This document shows, piece by piece, positions 33,096 to 42,109 of a stretch of DNA of 64,000 nt; position 1 is the first letter of the stretch, and the number at the start of each line of letters is the position of its first letter. Source of the DNA: Nitrospirota bacterium (GTDB lineage: Bacteria; Nitrospirota; Thermodesulfovibrionia; Thermodesulfovibrionales; SM23-35); contig JBFMCL010000002.1 of assembly GCA_040754395.1 (NCBI GenBank), positions 1-64,000 of the forward strand, written 5' to 3'. The notes under the pieces were generated by a model. The model made no database searches and had not been told where the DNA came from. It saw only the letters and a list, made by a program, of their open reading frames with translations. The position numbers and the translations under genes are program-made.

Positions 33096-34976
33096 ATGAG
33101 CAGGGAGGCAATGCAGAAAGAAATCCGCATATTACTGCTTGAAGACAATATAACTGATTCTGAGCTGCTGCTCAGGGAACTGCGAAAAAACGGGCTGTTA
33201 TGCAAATCAGAGAGAGTGGACACAGAAGAAGGCTTTCGAAAGACAATTGACGCTTTTCACCCTGACATAATCCTCGCTGATTACACCCTCCCGCAGTTCG
33301 ACGGACTGTCTGCCCTAGCAATCGCTCACGAATGCTGTCCCGATGCGCCTTTCGTCTTTGTCACCGGCACAATGGGAGAAGAAATAGCAGTGAATGCGCT
33401 CAAAATGGGCGCTACCGACTATGTCCTCAAAGATCAGTTATCGCGGCTTGCGCCTGCGGTAACACGGGCACTGCAGGTGTCAGAAGAGATATCGGAGCGG
33501 AGACGATTACAGCAGGCATTGCGAGAAAGCGAGAGCCTGTACCGACTCCTGGCAGAAAATACATATGATATGATCACTCGCCATCTGCCTGACAGCACAT
33601 ATCTCTATGTTTCTCCCGCATGTCGCGCTTTGTTCGGCTATGAACCTGAAGAATTGTTGGGCACAAAAGCATTTGCGCAGATGCACCCCGAGGATGTCAA
33701 AAGGGTTATATCCATTTCGCAAGAGGCGGTAAGAACAGGCGGAGCCAATGTAGCGCAATATCGCCATCTCACAAAAGATGGACGATATATCTGGGTGGAG
33801 ACCGCCGGGAAAGTCATAAAGAATGCGGCAACAGATGAGGTTGAGGACATTATCTGTGTTGTGCGCGATATCACCGATCGCAAGCAGACTGAGGACGAAT
33901 TGAAAAAGAGCAGGCAGCAGATACGCATGCTGCTTGATTCTGCTGCTGAGGGGATCTACGGGATAAACCTTGAAGGAAAATGCACTTTTGTGAATGCGGC
34001 ATGTCTCCGGATCATTGGCTATGACGACGAAAATCAGGTGCTTGGGAAAAATATGCACCATTTGATTCACGCGAAGTACCATGACGGCTCTGCGTATCCC
34101 GAAGAAAAGTGCAGGATTTACGAGGCATTTAGAAAAGGAGAAAAGGTCCACGCAGATGACGAGGTATTATGGAAAGCTGACGGAACGAGTTTCCCTGCGG
34201 AGTATTGGTCGTATCCGGTTGTGGAAGGGAACAGCGTAATCGGTGCAGTGGTGACATTTATTGACATCACGGAACGCAGGTTGGCAGAGGAGATGGAAAA
34301 TCAGAGGACTGAACAAAAGCTCCTTAACAAAGAAGCGCTGCTCTTTCTCATGCAGATGCACCCGGAAAACAGGGAACAATTATTGAAACACCTCACCCTG
34401 GTGGCCGCCCAGATACTCGGAGTGGAGCGGGTAAGCGTCTGGTTTATCAACATGCAACATACAGAAATCATGTGTGAGGTTCTCTATATATTGTCAACGC
34501 ACATGCACGAAACTGGGGTAAGGCTTTATGCGAAACACTTTCCTCAGTACTTTGCAGCACTGGAGGAAGACCGGGTGGTTGCTGCAGAGAATGCACTGAG
34601 CGACCCTCGCACGAGCGAGATGGCCGAAGACTATCTGAAGCCGCATGGCATTGTATCCAAGATGGATGTCCCGATACGAAGACACGGGAATATCGTCGGG
34701 ATTATGTGCTTTGAACACCCGGAGACAAGACGATGGACAGATGATGAGAAGGAACTTGCAGGTTCTCTTTCCCATATCCTCACGGAAAATCTGGAAAATT
34801 TCGACCGCAAAAAAGCAGAGATGGATTTGAGAAAGCATCGGGAGGAACTCCAGAAAAGGGTAAAAGAACTTGAGGAATTTTATCAGCTTGCTGTCGGCAG
34901 GGAATTAAGGATGAAAGACCTCAAGGAACAAATTGAGGAACTGGAGGCAGAATTGGTAAAATACAAGACGTCCTGA
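33096..34976 (+). CDS. Receiver-PAS-PAS-GAF signalling protein without output domain
   Basis: A 626-residue protein. The receiver (about 8-125) has LLLEDN, the phospho-acceptor in ILADYTLPQFDG, T in VTGTMG and K in VLKDQ. Two PAS domains follow (about 140-265 and 270-400, each closing with a D-I-T-[DE]-R-[KR] word), then a GAF domain (about 420-570, VERVSVWFIN...PIRRHGNIVGIMCFEH) and a Glu/Lys coiled coil (RVKELEEFYQLAVGRELRM...). No kinase, cyclase or DNA-binding domain is present. It may act as a phospho-relay or scaffold partner for the kinase encoded immediately upstream. Confidence 0.83.
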   Translation: MSREAMQKEIRILLLEDNITDSELLLRELRKNGLLCKSERVDTEEGFRKTIDAFHPDIILADYTLPQFDGLSALAIAHECCPDAPFVFVTGTMGEEIAVNALKMGATDYVLKDQLSRLAPAVTRALQVSEEISERRRLQQALRESESLYRLLAENTYDMITRHLPDSTYLYVSPACRALFGYEPEELLGTKAFAQMHPEDVKRVISISQEAVRTGGANVAQYRHLTKDGRYIWVETAGKVIKNAATDEVEDIICVVRDITDRKQTEDELKKSRQQIRMLLDSAAEGIYGINLEGKCTFVNAACLRIIGYDDENQVLGKNMHHLIHAKYHDGSAYPEEKCRIYEAFRKGEKVHADDEVLWKADGTSFPAEYWSYPVVEGNSVIGAVVTFIDITERRLAEEMENQRTEQKLLNKEALLFLMQMHPENREQLLKHLTLVAAQILGVERVSVWFINMQHTEIMCEVLYILSTHMHETGVRLYAKHFPQYFAALEEDRVVAAENALSDPRTSEMAEDYLKPHGIVSKMDVPIRRHGNIVGIMCFEHPETRRWTDDEKELAGSLSHILTENLENFDRKKAEMDLRKHREELQKRVKELEEFYQLAVGRELRMKDLKEQIEELEAELVKYKTS

Positions 34977-34983
34977 ACTTCGA

Positions 34984-35835
34984 TTAATAAAATCCCTTTA
35001 ACGTCGTCTCAAGTTTTGTGCTGTCGAAGGGCTGCCGTACAAGCGGAGTGTCACTGATCACCGGGATTCTTTTCTCGAGAGCCGGACGTTGGTTCCTGTA
35101 CAGGATACCGAGAGGGATGCGGTCTCCCCACTCGAGCGCTCTGCTGAATGCCCCTGCCCTGTCTTCTGGATTGTATTCCGCCTCTATATGGTAGACACGC
35201 TTCGCATACCATTCATAGGTATTGATTTTATTGAACGTCACGCATGGCTGAAGGATATCGAGGAGCGAAAACCCTTCATGACGGATCGCCTCTTTCATGA
35301 GTCCTTTCAGGTGGCCTGAATCTCCGGCATAGCTTCTGGCGACAAAGCTGCAGTCGAGGGCGATTGCAAAAGCCAGGGGGTTCAGCTGTTCCGCAAATAC
35401 ACCGAAGGGGTGGTTTTTTGTCACCATGCCCTCCATGCTTGTCGGAGAAGGCTGTCCTTTCGTCAACCCGTATATCTGGTTGTTATGGACAAACAGGGTG
35501 ATGCCGATATTTTTTCTCATGGCATGGATCAGATGATTGCCGCCTTCGCCATAGCAGTCCCCGTCTCCCGTAACAGCAATAACAGGCATGTCATGATTGG
35601 CGAGCCTTACCCCTGTGGCAACCGGGAGGGCTCTTCCGTGCAATCCGTTAAAGGCATTGCATTTCACATAGTGGGGGAATTTGCTCGATTGTCCGATGCC
35701 GGATACGATAATAAACTGATGCGGCGCGAGGCTGAGTTCAAGAACGGCCTCCTTGAATGTTTTGAGAATTCCGAAATTCCCGCATCCTGGACACCACGCA
35801 GGTGTCTGTCCCTTATAATCTTCCAGTACCGGCAC
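34984..35835 (-). CDS. korB: 2-oxoacid:ferredoxin oxidoreductase beta subunit
   Basis: A 283-residue thiamine-diphosphate subunit. It has a Cys pair CPGCGNFG near residue 15, GIGQSSKFPHYV, GRALPVATGVRLA, the TPP-Mg motif TGDGDCYGEGGNHLIHAMRKN and IYGLTKGQPSPTS. A fourth-cluster Cys of the family is probably in LQPCVTFN. Pairs with the alpha/gamma subunit gene, which it overlaps by 23 bases. The two-subunit arrangement is the 2-oxoglutarate or pyruvate:ferredoxin type; which acid is used cannot be stated. Supports a reductive or fermentative, ferredoxin-linked metabolism. Confidence 0.9.
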   Translation of the reverse strand: MPVLEDYKGQTPAWCPGCGNFGILKTFKEAVLELSLAPHQFIIVSGIGQSSKFPHYVKCNAFNGLHGRALPVATGVRLANHDMPVIAVTGDGDCYGEGGNHLIHAMRKNIGITLFVHNNQIYGLTKGQPSPTSMEGMVTKNHPFGVFAEQLNPLAFAIALDCSFVARSYAGDSGHLKGLMKEAIRHEGFSLLDILQPCVTFNKINTYEWYAKRVYHIEAEYNPEDRAGAFSRALEWGDRIPLGILYRNQRPALEKRIPVISDTPLVRQPFDSTKLETTLKGFY

Positions 35836-37534
35836 TGATTTCTCCTGTAAGTTCTTCTACCAGAAATGGCCTTCCGTCATATCGGTGAATGTGTGATATG
35901 AATTCAAATCCGGTCTCGGCCCTCATGATATGCGCAAACTGCCCTGTGGCGTTGTGTTCGATACATACGGAGACCTTCGCATTCCTCAGCAGTGCAAGGT
36001 AATCGACTGCATCCGTTGAGGGAAGCGGATAAATCTCTGAAAAATGCAGCATTGCGATAGCAGTGTCTTTTTTCAGAAGTTCAACCGCTTCCTTCATTAT
36101 CCCGTACGTGGAGCCCCAGCCGCATATCAGGATTTCCGGCTGTCTGCTTCCGTAAAATACGGGCGGCCCGATCTCCTGCCTGATGAGGGGCATTTTGGCA
36201 AACAGCCTCTTCCGGACCATCCTGTTCCGTGTCTCGGCATCCTCTATGATATGGCCATCCTCATCGTGCTCGTCACTGTCTGCAATTACAAGGTTCTCTG
36301 AATCTCCCGGAACTCCCATCGGGGAAATGCCGCTTTCGGTAAACGCATACCGTTTGTATCCTTCAGTCTTTTTGAACTCGTCTCCCCTGAGGCGATAGTC
36401 ACGGCAAGTGACCCTTTTCAGCTCGATGTCATCAAATGTCCATCCAGTATCCCCGAGATACTGGTCGAAAATCACAATTGCCGGTATCTGGAATTTCTCG
36501 GCCATATCAAAAGCCTTGCCCGTAAGGGAGAATGCCTGCTCAGGTGTGCCGGGCGCAAAGATGACCCGCGGAAATTCACCGTGTCCGGCATGCAGCGCAA
36601 ACAACAGATCCCCCTGTTCCGTCCTTGTCGGCAGCCCTGTGGCAGGTGCAGGCCTTTGCCCGAGAGCGATAACCACCGGGGTTTCGGTCATCCCGGCAAG
36701 GGACAGCCCCTCAGCCATCAGCGCAAACCCTCCTCCTGCTGTCCCTGTCATTGCCCTGACACCCGCAAAAGATGCGCCGATCGCCATGTTGATGGCTGCG
36801 ACCTCATCCTCGGCCTGTTCGACAATAATCCCGTATTCCTTTTCCCTGCCCGCAAGATAATTCATGATGCCAGTCGAAGGCGTCATCGGATATGCCGAAT
36901 AAAACCTGCACCCTGCTGCCAGCGCGCCGAATGCGATACCTTCGATGCCCGACATCATCAGCTTCGGGTTTCCAGCCGGCGCGGGAACGAAAGAACATTT
37001 CGGGCAGTTCTTCATCGCATATTCATGCCCGGACCGGGCTGCATGCAGGTTGGCCTCGATGACGGCTTCGCCTTTTTTCCCGAAGGTATCCCTGATAATG
37101 CCGGAAAGAATTTCCAGATTTAGTCTCAGCATGCCCAGCACTGCCCCGGTTGCAACAGTGTTCGCCATGATCTTGTTCCCATACCCGGCAGCGATATTCA
37201 GAAAAGGAATATCGAGGAAATTCAATTTTTCATGGGCATGTCCGAGATAGGAGGCGTCGTATATCAGAAGGCCGCTTTCAGTCAGCTCATGTGCATGAAG
37301 TGATATGCTTTCCTTATCGAGGGCGACAAGGATGTCGATACCGGTCCTTGACGCTGCGACCGGTTTTTCCGAAATCCTTATCTGAAAGAAGTTATGTCCC
37401 CCCCTTACGCGGGATTCATAATCCTGATGGGTAAAGACATGGTATCCGGAACGCGAAAAAACCCTTGCGAGGGTATCCCCGATGGTCTGGATCCCCTGTC
37501 CTGCCTCGCCACCTATCTTTATCGAATAGTCCAT
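35813..37534 (-). CDS. korA: 2-oxoacid:ferredoxin oxidoreductase fused gamma-alpha subunit
   Basis: A 573-residue fusion. Residues 1-180 are the gamma domain (IGGEAGQGIQTIGDTLAR, RGGHNFFQIR). From about 195 comes the alpha domain with YPMTPSTGIMNYL, the EDEVAAINMAIGASFAGVRAMTGTAGGGFALMAE block, and C-terminal ICGWGSTYG and SEIYPLP. Transcribed with korB. The fused form without a separate ferredoxin-like delta subunit is typical of the KorAB class in which an external ferredoxin is reduced; a 4Fe-4S ferredoxin gene lies 4.6 kb away. Confidence 0.91.
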   Translation of the reverse strand: MDYSIKIGGEAGQGIQTIGDTLARVFSRSGYHVFTHQDYESRVRGGHNFFQIRISEKPVAASRTGIDILVALDKESISLHAHELTESGLLIYDASYLGHAHEKLNFLDIPFLNIAAGYGNKIMANTVATGAVLGMLRLNLEILSGIIRDTFGKKGEAVIEANLHAARSGHEYAMKNCPKCSFVPAPAGNPKLMMSGIEGIAFGALAAGCRFYSAYPMTPSTGIMNYLAGREKEYGIIVEQAEDEVAAINMAIGASFAGVRAMTGTAGGGFALMAEGLSLAGMTETPVVIALGQRPAPATGLPTRTEQGDLLFALHAGHGEFPRVIFAPGTPEQAFSLTGKAFDMAEKFQIPAIVIFDQYLGDTGWTFDDIELKRVTCRDYRLRGDEFKKTEGYKRYAFTESGISPMGVPGDSENLVIADSDEHDEDGHIIEDAETRNRMVRKRLFAKMPLIRQEIGPPVFYGSRQPEILICGWGSTYGIMKEAVELLKKDTAIAMLHFSEIYPLPSTDAVDYLALLRNAKVSVCIEHNATGQFAHIMRAETGFEFISHIHRYDGRPFLVEELTGEISAGTGRL

Positions 37535-37587
37535 ATGAATTATATTGATGATTTACATGAGCGATATCCGCTCTCAATAAGTGTTTA

Positions 37588-38055
37588 TTACACGAAACTT
37601 TTTTTCAGATTGTTCAGCCAGACGATATGGCTTTTTTCCTCCTTAATGATGGCATCGATAACCTCTTTTTCTTTCACCGACTCCCTCAGCGTGTAATAGT
37701 AGAGTAATGTCTCTCTCTCGAAACAGAGAGCGAAATCAATCGCTTCTGCAGCTGTCTTCACATGCTCCAGAGAGGGAAGGCATTTGTCTGTGCCGAGAAA
37801 AAATTCTGAATCCACTATCGCCCTGAGATACTGGGCAACCTCATCCCATCCTTCCGGCGAGGTATCCTGAAGCGTCTTTTCGAGCCCGGAGAAACTTGCC
37901 CCGTGTCTGAGCTCATGTGCAGCAAGGAGGTCGAACAGCTTTTTCAGCTCGCTGTTGTCATGAAACTTCTTCGCCATTTCCGTGTAGAATTCATTCCCCA
38001 GCTTTTCCGCCTGCACAGCCTGTTCAACAATCTCCCTGACCGAAAACGTTACCAT
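37588..38055 (-). CDS. Ferritin-like diiron domain protein
   Basis: A 155-residue four-helix-bundle protein. The Glu/His iron-ligand pattern recurs in AVQAEKLGNEFY, AAHELRHGASF, FERETLLYYYTL and IIKEEKSHIVWL, that is four ExxH/ExxY-type helices as in erythrin-like ferritins. No rubredoxin domain. Three such proteins occur in this window (also 42696 and 48717). Likely role in iron handling or peroxide removal; it stands near korAB, with oxygen-sensitive enzymes. Confidence 0.78.
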   Translation of the reverse strand: MVTFSVREIVEQAVQAEKLGNEFYTEMAKKFHDNSELKKLFDLLAAHELRHGASFSGLEKTLQDTSPEGWDEVAQYLRAIVDSEFFLGTDKCLPSLEHVKTAAEAIDFALCFERETLLYYYTLRESVKEKEVIDAIIKEEKSHIVWLNNLKKSFV

Positions 38056-38217
38056 ATCCCCTCCGTGTTGAAATATTTTGTTCTTTGCAGCATACTTGTT
38101 CCCCTTCTGTGAAATAGCATCGCCGCAACGTACCGAACTGATGCCCGTGACACGGAAATCACGGACAACGCCGAATGGCGCGATAGGTCACAGATGAAGC
38201 AATAACTTACTTAAAGT

Positions 38218-38634
38218 TTAGATGATATTCCTGATATCGTCAATATTTATGATTCTTTTCTGGAGGAGATTCACTAACACAATGAAGCCGCCGCATGGAA
38301 GGGGTAGCGCTTTTTTTGCTGATTTGCTCCCTCCGGCTATCCGGTGAAGAGGGGGAGAAACGGGATTGGGTGCACCGTGCTCTTCGAGCCTGCATGTATC
38401 CGCAAAATCGCATCCATCCTCATAGAAAGGACATGAGGTACAGAGATACCGGAAAAGAATTTCCTGTGTCTTCGCGGCAGGTACACCGTCTGCCTTATCA
38501 AACGGTATGTTCAGGCCTTGTCCGTGTAATTTTTCTATTACCAGGAACCCCAAACAGGCAAGGTCTTCCTTTTCTGCAGACTTGTAATATCGACAGAAGG
38601 TGCCGCAAAGCTTCTTCCTTATTTCCTCGCTCAA
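38218..38634 (-). CDS. Cys-rich protein of unknown function
   Basis: A 138-residue protein with about eight cysteines: C9, C14 (KLCGTFCRYY), a lone C near 28, then CTSCPFYEDGCDFADTC near 66-82, and PCGGFIVL close to the end. The spacing suggests a metal or Fe-S cluster in two half-sites. The C-terminal block (LPLPCGGFIVLVNLLQK..INIDDIR) looks like a conserved end piece. I do not recognise a named family. It stands alone between the ferritin-like gene and the hybrid kinase on the same strand. Confidence 0.7.
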   Translation of the reverse strand: MSEEIRKKLCGTFCRYYKSAEKEDLACLGFLVIEKLHGQGLNIPFDKADGVPAAKTQEILFRYLCTSCPFYEDGCDFADTCRLEEHGAPNPVSPPLHRIAGGSKSAKKALPLPCGGFIVLVNLLQKRIINIDDIRNII

Positions 38635-38675
38635 TGCCTTCTTTCCGATGCCTTCGGGATTTTCTGTATACCCGT

Positions 38676-40646
38676 TTATTTTACGTATTCCTCTGTCCGC
38701 CTCCCGGTTGACTGTTTCTTCACGGGAATTCTTGCTGATATCCGGGTACCTTTCCCTGGTGCTGAATCAATCTTCAGATATCCGTTGAGAAGGGTAACCC
38801 GTTCGTGCATCCATTTTATTCCTGCAGTGTTTCCCGATTCCCTTACCGCCCTGTGATCAAATCCCTTTCCGTCGTCTTCTATCTTAATTTCGAGCCTTTC
38901 CGGACTGCAGGTAACACACACCTTCACATCATCTGCACCTGCATGGCGCGACACGTTCGTCAGGGCCTCCTGCACGATGCGGTATGCCGCTGTTTCTATC
39001 TCCGGCCCGAAGCGCATATCCAGGCCGCTATGGGTAAATTGCACCTTTATATTTGTCCGTAAGCGGTAACGCTCACAATACCACTGCAACGCTGGCAGCA
39101 GTCCCTGGTCATCCAGCATCGACGGGCGCAGATCAAACGACATATTCCGCACCTTGAATATCAGCTCCTGCACAAGAGCAAGTGCATCGTGCATTTTTTG
39201 CGGCATCTCTCCTGCAGGAAGTGCAGCAAACCCTTCAAGATACATTCTGAGTCCGTTGAGTGATTGCCCGATCTCATCATGCAGTTCCTGCGCGATTGAG
39301 CGGCGTTCATCTTCCTGTACTTCTATCAGGCGACCGGAAAGGGCCTGCAGACGTTCGGCGTATTGTATGAGGGTCTTTTCATCCAGTTTCCGTTCCGTGA
39401 TATCGCGGATTATTCCAACCGCTTCCCATTTCCCCTTCACCTGTATTACCGAAATGGACGCCTCTATCGGGAACAGTGTTCCGTCTTTTCTGACAGCAAG
39501 GAACTCAAGGGTTTTCCCCACAACAGGTCCCTTTCCGGTGGACCGGAATACCCTGAATCCATCCTTGTAGGCCTGGTAATACTCCTGCGGCACGAGAAGC
39601 ATATGAAGTTCCTTTCCAAGCGCCTCGTTATTTGTGTATCCGAATATTTTTTCTGCTGCCGGATTCCAATAGGAAATTTTTCCCTCATCGTTCATAAGGA
39701 TCACTGCATCGGTTGCAGTTGCGGTTATTCCACGGAATTTCTCCTCGTTTGCCTTCAGGGCATCTTCAACCCTTTTCCTTTCAAGGATCTCTCCTTCCAG
39801 TTCTTCGACTACGATCTCCAGCTGTCTGGTACGATCACTGACCCTTTTCTCCAGTTCTTCATTTAATATCCTGATGGATTCCTCAGCTTTTCTGCGCGCT
39901 GTCATGTCGCTTATGACTGCAAAGAAACCGATAAAATTTCCCTTATCGTCATGCATCGGCCTTGGAGAAATGACGGTATGGATTTTCTGTCCGTCTTTCT
40001 TCACACAGGTAAGATCATAGGTAACAAATATGCCTTCACCGTGAGCATCGAGATGTTCCCTGAATTTCTCATGTTCTGCGAGATCAATACAATCAGTCGC
40101 ATGCCGCCCGAGCAGCTCTTCTCTGGGAAAACCGAGCATTTTACAGATGCTGTTGTTCACAAAAGTTATGATGCCGTTCGTGTCCATAACACAGAGGCCC
40201 TCATTCATTGTCTCCACCAGCATCTGGTAACGCTCCATGCTTCTCCTGAGCGCCATTTCGGCATGCTTCAGGCGGATTATCGCCTGAATGCGGGCGAGAA
40301 ATTCATGCGGTGATACCGGACGAACGATATACCCGTCAGCTCCGATTTCGAGGCCCCGAATCTGGTTTTCTGAAGACACCATCATGCCTGAAATCAGAAC
40401 GACAAAGGTATCCCGGAGGTCGGGGTCTTCCTTGATCTGTTTGCAGAGATCGTATCCGCTGACATCCGGAAGCATTATATCCAGCAGGATGAGGTCCGGA
40501 TGCGCCATTCTGGCTATCCGCAACCCTTCTTCCCCCGTAGCTGCCGTAAGCACCTGATGGCCGGAGAACTGCAGGATACTTGAGTTCAGGAGAAGGAGAT
40601 CAGGGTCGTCATCAATACAGAGGACCGTTGCCTTTGCATTTGTCAT
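38676..40646 (-). CDS. Receiver-PAS-PAS histidine kinase (HisKA_3/NarX-like)
   Basis: A 656-residue hybrid kinase with an N-terminal receiver (about 8-125; IDDDPD, phospho-acceptor in LLDIMLP, the conserved Lys replaced by Arg in IVRPVSP). Two PAS domains (about 140-260 and 310-430) are separated by a coiled coil (LNEELEKRVSDRTRQL), then HisKA_3 with phospho-His in SIAQELHDEIGQSLNGLR. The ATPase domain has TAAYRIVQEALTNVSRHAGA and EDDGKGF. This is the NarX/DegS class that phosphorylates LuxR-type regulators; no such regulator is adjacent. Confidence 0.88.
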   Translation of the reverse strand: MTNAKATVLCIDDDPDLLLLNSSILQFSGHQVLTAATGEEGLRIARMAHPDLILLDIMLPDVSGYDLCKQIKEDPDLRDTFVVLISGMMVSSENQIRGLEIGADGYIVRPVSPHEFLARIQAIIRLKHAEMALRRSMERYQMLVETMNEGLCVMDTNGIITFVNNSICKMLGFPREELLGRHATDCIDLAEHEKFREHLDAHGEGIFVTYDLTCVKKDGQKIHTVISPRPMHDDKGNFIGFFAVISDMTARRKAEESIRILNEELEKRVSDRTRQLEIVVEELEGEILERKRVEDALKANEEKFRGITATATDAVILMNDEGKISYWNPAAEKIFGYTNNEALGKELHMLLVPQEYYQAYKDGFRVFRSTGKGPVVGKTLEFLAVRKDGTLFPIEASISVIQVKGKWEAVGIIRDITERKLDEKTLIQYAERLQALSGRLIEVQEDERRSIAQELHDEIGQSLNGLRMYLEGFAALPAGEMPQKMHDALALVQELIFKVRNMSFDLRPSMLDDQGLLPALQWYCERYRLRTNIKVQFTHSGLDMRFGPEIETAAYRIVQEALTNVSRHAGADDVKVCVTCSPERLEIKIEDDGKGFDHRAVRESGNTAGIKWMHERVTLLNGYLKIDSAPGKGTRISARIPVKKQSTGRRTEEYVK

Positions 40647-40751
40647 AAAATCTCCAATTGTTCTGGGAAGAAACGGATTTCCTACAGTATATCACAAATA
40701 CATTTTCGGAGTGATGCACAACAGGCTTCTGTGATACGGTACAATAAGAAC

Positions 40752-41912
40752 ATGAAATATTTTCTCACAGAGGATTGCGTGCTGAAATGGCTTGAAAATC
40801 CGTCTGTCTATCACCTCGGACATGATGACCTGTATGAGCTTGATGACCTTTCCTTCGCGTTCCTCAGGAAATGCGCTTCAGACGGCGGCTGCAGCGCGGA
40901 ACAGACTGAATTTATCCGCTACTGTCTGCATGAAGGGATCCTGACCAAAGACCGGTTGACGACGATGAAACATCCTGCTTTGATAAAATCTCCGGTTCCG
41001 TCACTCCGTTATCTGGAACTGCAGATTACAGACAGATGCAATCTCAGGTGCCGGCATTGCTATATCGGAGATACAAAGGTGAGCGTCAGGAGGGGAAAAT
41101 ACCGGAAAAAGGAACTCACGATTACACAGATAAAAAAAATCCTGAAAGAATTTGAGGAAATGCAGGGACTGCGGGTCCTTGTCTCCGGCGGAGAGCCTTT
41201 GATTCACAGCCGGTTCGGAATGATTAATGACATGCTCCCCGGATTTTCCGTACGCAAAGTCCTTTTCACAAACGGCCTGCTGCTGACCCGTGCAACGCTC
41301 GAAACACTGCATGTGGATGAGATTCAGGTGAGCATCGACGGTCTTCAGCACGCACATGATTCACTAAGGGGGCAGGGAAGTTACAAAGCAGCGCTCAAAG
41401 CCGTCTACATGGCTCTCGATTCAGGGTTCGAGGTTTCTGTCTCGACAATGGTCCATCCCGGAAATCTGAACGATTTCGACTCACTGGAGACATTATTCAA
41501 AAAAATAGGAATAAGGGACTGGACAGTTGATGTGCCGTGTGTTACCGGGAGACTCAAAGAGCACGGACAGTTTGAAATAAGTCCGGAAGAGGGCGGGAAA
41601 TACCTTGGGTACGGGTTTGGTGAAGGGCTTCATTCCGGGTCTTCAGGATTTGGATGCGGTCTCCATCTTATGGCGGTAATGGCCGACGGAAATGCTGCAA
41701 AATGCACCTTCTATGCGGAAAGCCCTGTCGGCAACATACAGGACGGGCTCAGAAAATGCTGGCAGAGGATACCGCCGGTAAGGCTTGCCGACCTGAAATG
41801 CGACTGCGGTCATCTCGAATTATGCCGGGGAGGATGCAGATACAGGGCAGCTCTTCTTGGTGATCCGTACGGCAGGGACCTTTACAAGTGCAAAATGTAT
41901 GATATAATGTAA
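40752..41912 (+). CDS. Radical SAM/SPASM peptide-modifying enzyme with PqqD-like N-terminal domain
   Basis: A 386-residue enzyme. Residues about 1-75 form a PqqD-like/RiPP-recognition-like domain (YFLTEDCVLKWLENPS..., DDLSFAFLRKC). The radical SAM core starts at CNLRCRHCY with VSGGEPLIHS and VSIDGLQHAHDSLRG. The C-terminal SPASM region has CGLHLMAVMADGNAAKC and CDCGHLELCRGGCRYRA for auxiliary Fe-S clusters. This architecture is typical of maturases that make thioether or other crosslinks on ribosomal peptides. A 20-codon Cys-rich gene follows 52 bases downstream and is the obvious substrate candidate. The start at 40752 is the first ATG preceding the domain. Confidence 0.85.
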   Translation: MKYFLTEDCVLKWLENPSVYHLGHDDLYELDDLSFAFLRKCASDGGCSAEQTEFIRYCLHEGILTKDRLTTMKHPALIKSPVPSLRYLELQITDRCNLRCRHCYIGDTKVSVRRGKYRKKELTITQIKKILKEFEEMQGLRVLVSGGEPLIHSRFGMINDMLPGFSVRKVLFTNGLLLTRATLETLHVDEIQVSIDGLQHAHDSLRGQGSYKAALKAVYMALDSGFEVSVSTMVHPGNLNDFDSLETLFKKIGIRDWTVDVPCVTGRLKEHGQFEISPEEGGKYLGYGFGEGLHSGSSGFGCGLHLMAVMADGNAAKCTFYAESPVGNIQDGLRKCWQRIPPVRLADLKCDCGHLELCRGGCRYRAALLGDPYGRDLYKCKMYDIM

Positions 41913-41964
41913 AAATAAGCCTGGCATGAAGTCAGGATACTCCTATGAAAGGGGGCAGGAAGTC

Positions 41965-42027
41965 ATGACAATAAAAAAGGTATCAAAGAGGGTTGCGTTG
42001 ACCTGCAAATGCAAGAGCTCCTGCTAG
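41965..42027 (+). CDS. 20-residue Cys-rich peptide, candidate RiPP precursor
   Basis: MTIKKVSKRVALTCKCKSSC, preceded by GGGGGCAGGAAG five to six bases before the ATG, an excellent ribosome site for so short a frame. A basic leader-like part (1-12) is followed by TCKCKSSC, three Cys in C-x-C-x3-C spacing at the very end. It lies directly after a radical SAM/SPASM gene with an RRE-like domain and is ended by a strong hairpin. That matches thioether-peptide (sactipeptide-like) or related RiPP operons. That it is translated and modified is inference. Confidence 0.65.
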   Translation: MTIKKVSKRVALTCKCKSSC

Positions 42028-42052
42028 AATCTTCTGAATTAGTGGGACATAT

Positions 42053-42108
42053 GTAAAAGGACAAAAGAAAGGCGGGAAAAATATCCCGCCTTTCTTTTGT
42101 CCTTTTAC
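42053..42108. terminator. Bidirectional terminator hairpin, 25-bp perfect stem
   Basis: 42053-42077 is an exact 25-base reverse complement of 42084-42108 with a six-base loop AAAATA. The GC-rich tip GGCGGGA/TCCCGCC is followed by a T-rich arm on both strands, so it can stop transcription from the peptide gene (+) and from the ferredoxin gene (-). A perfect 25-bp stem is longer than usual for a terminator. Confidence 0.85.
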
Positions 42109-42109
42109 G

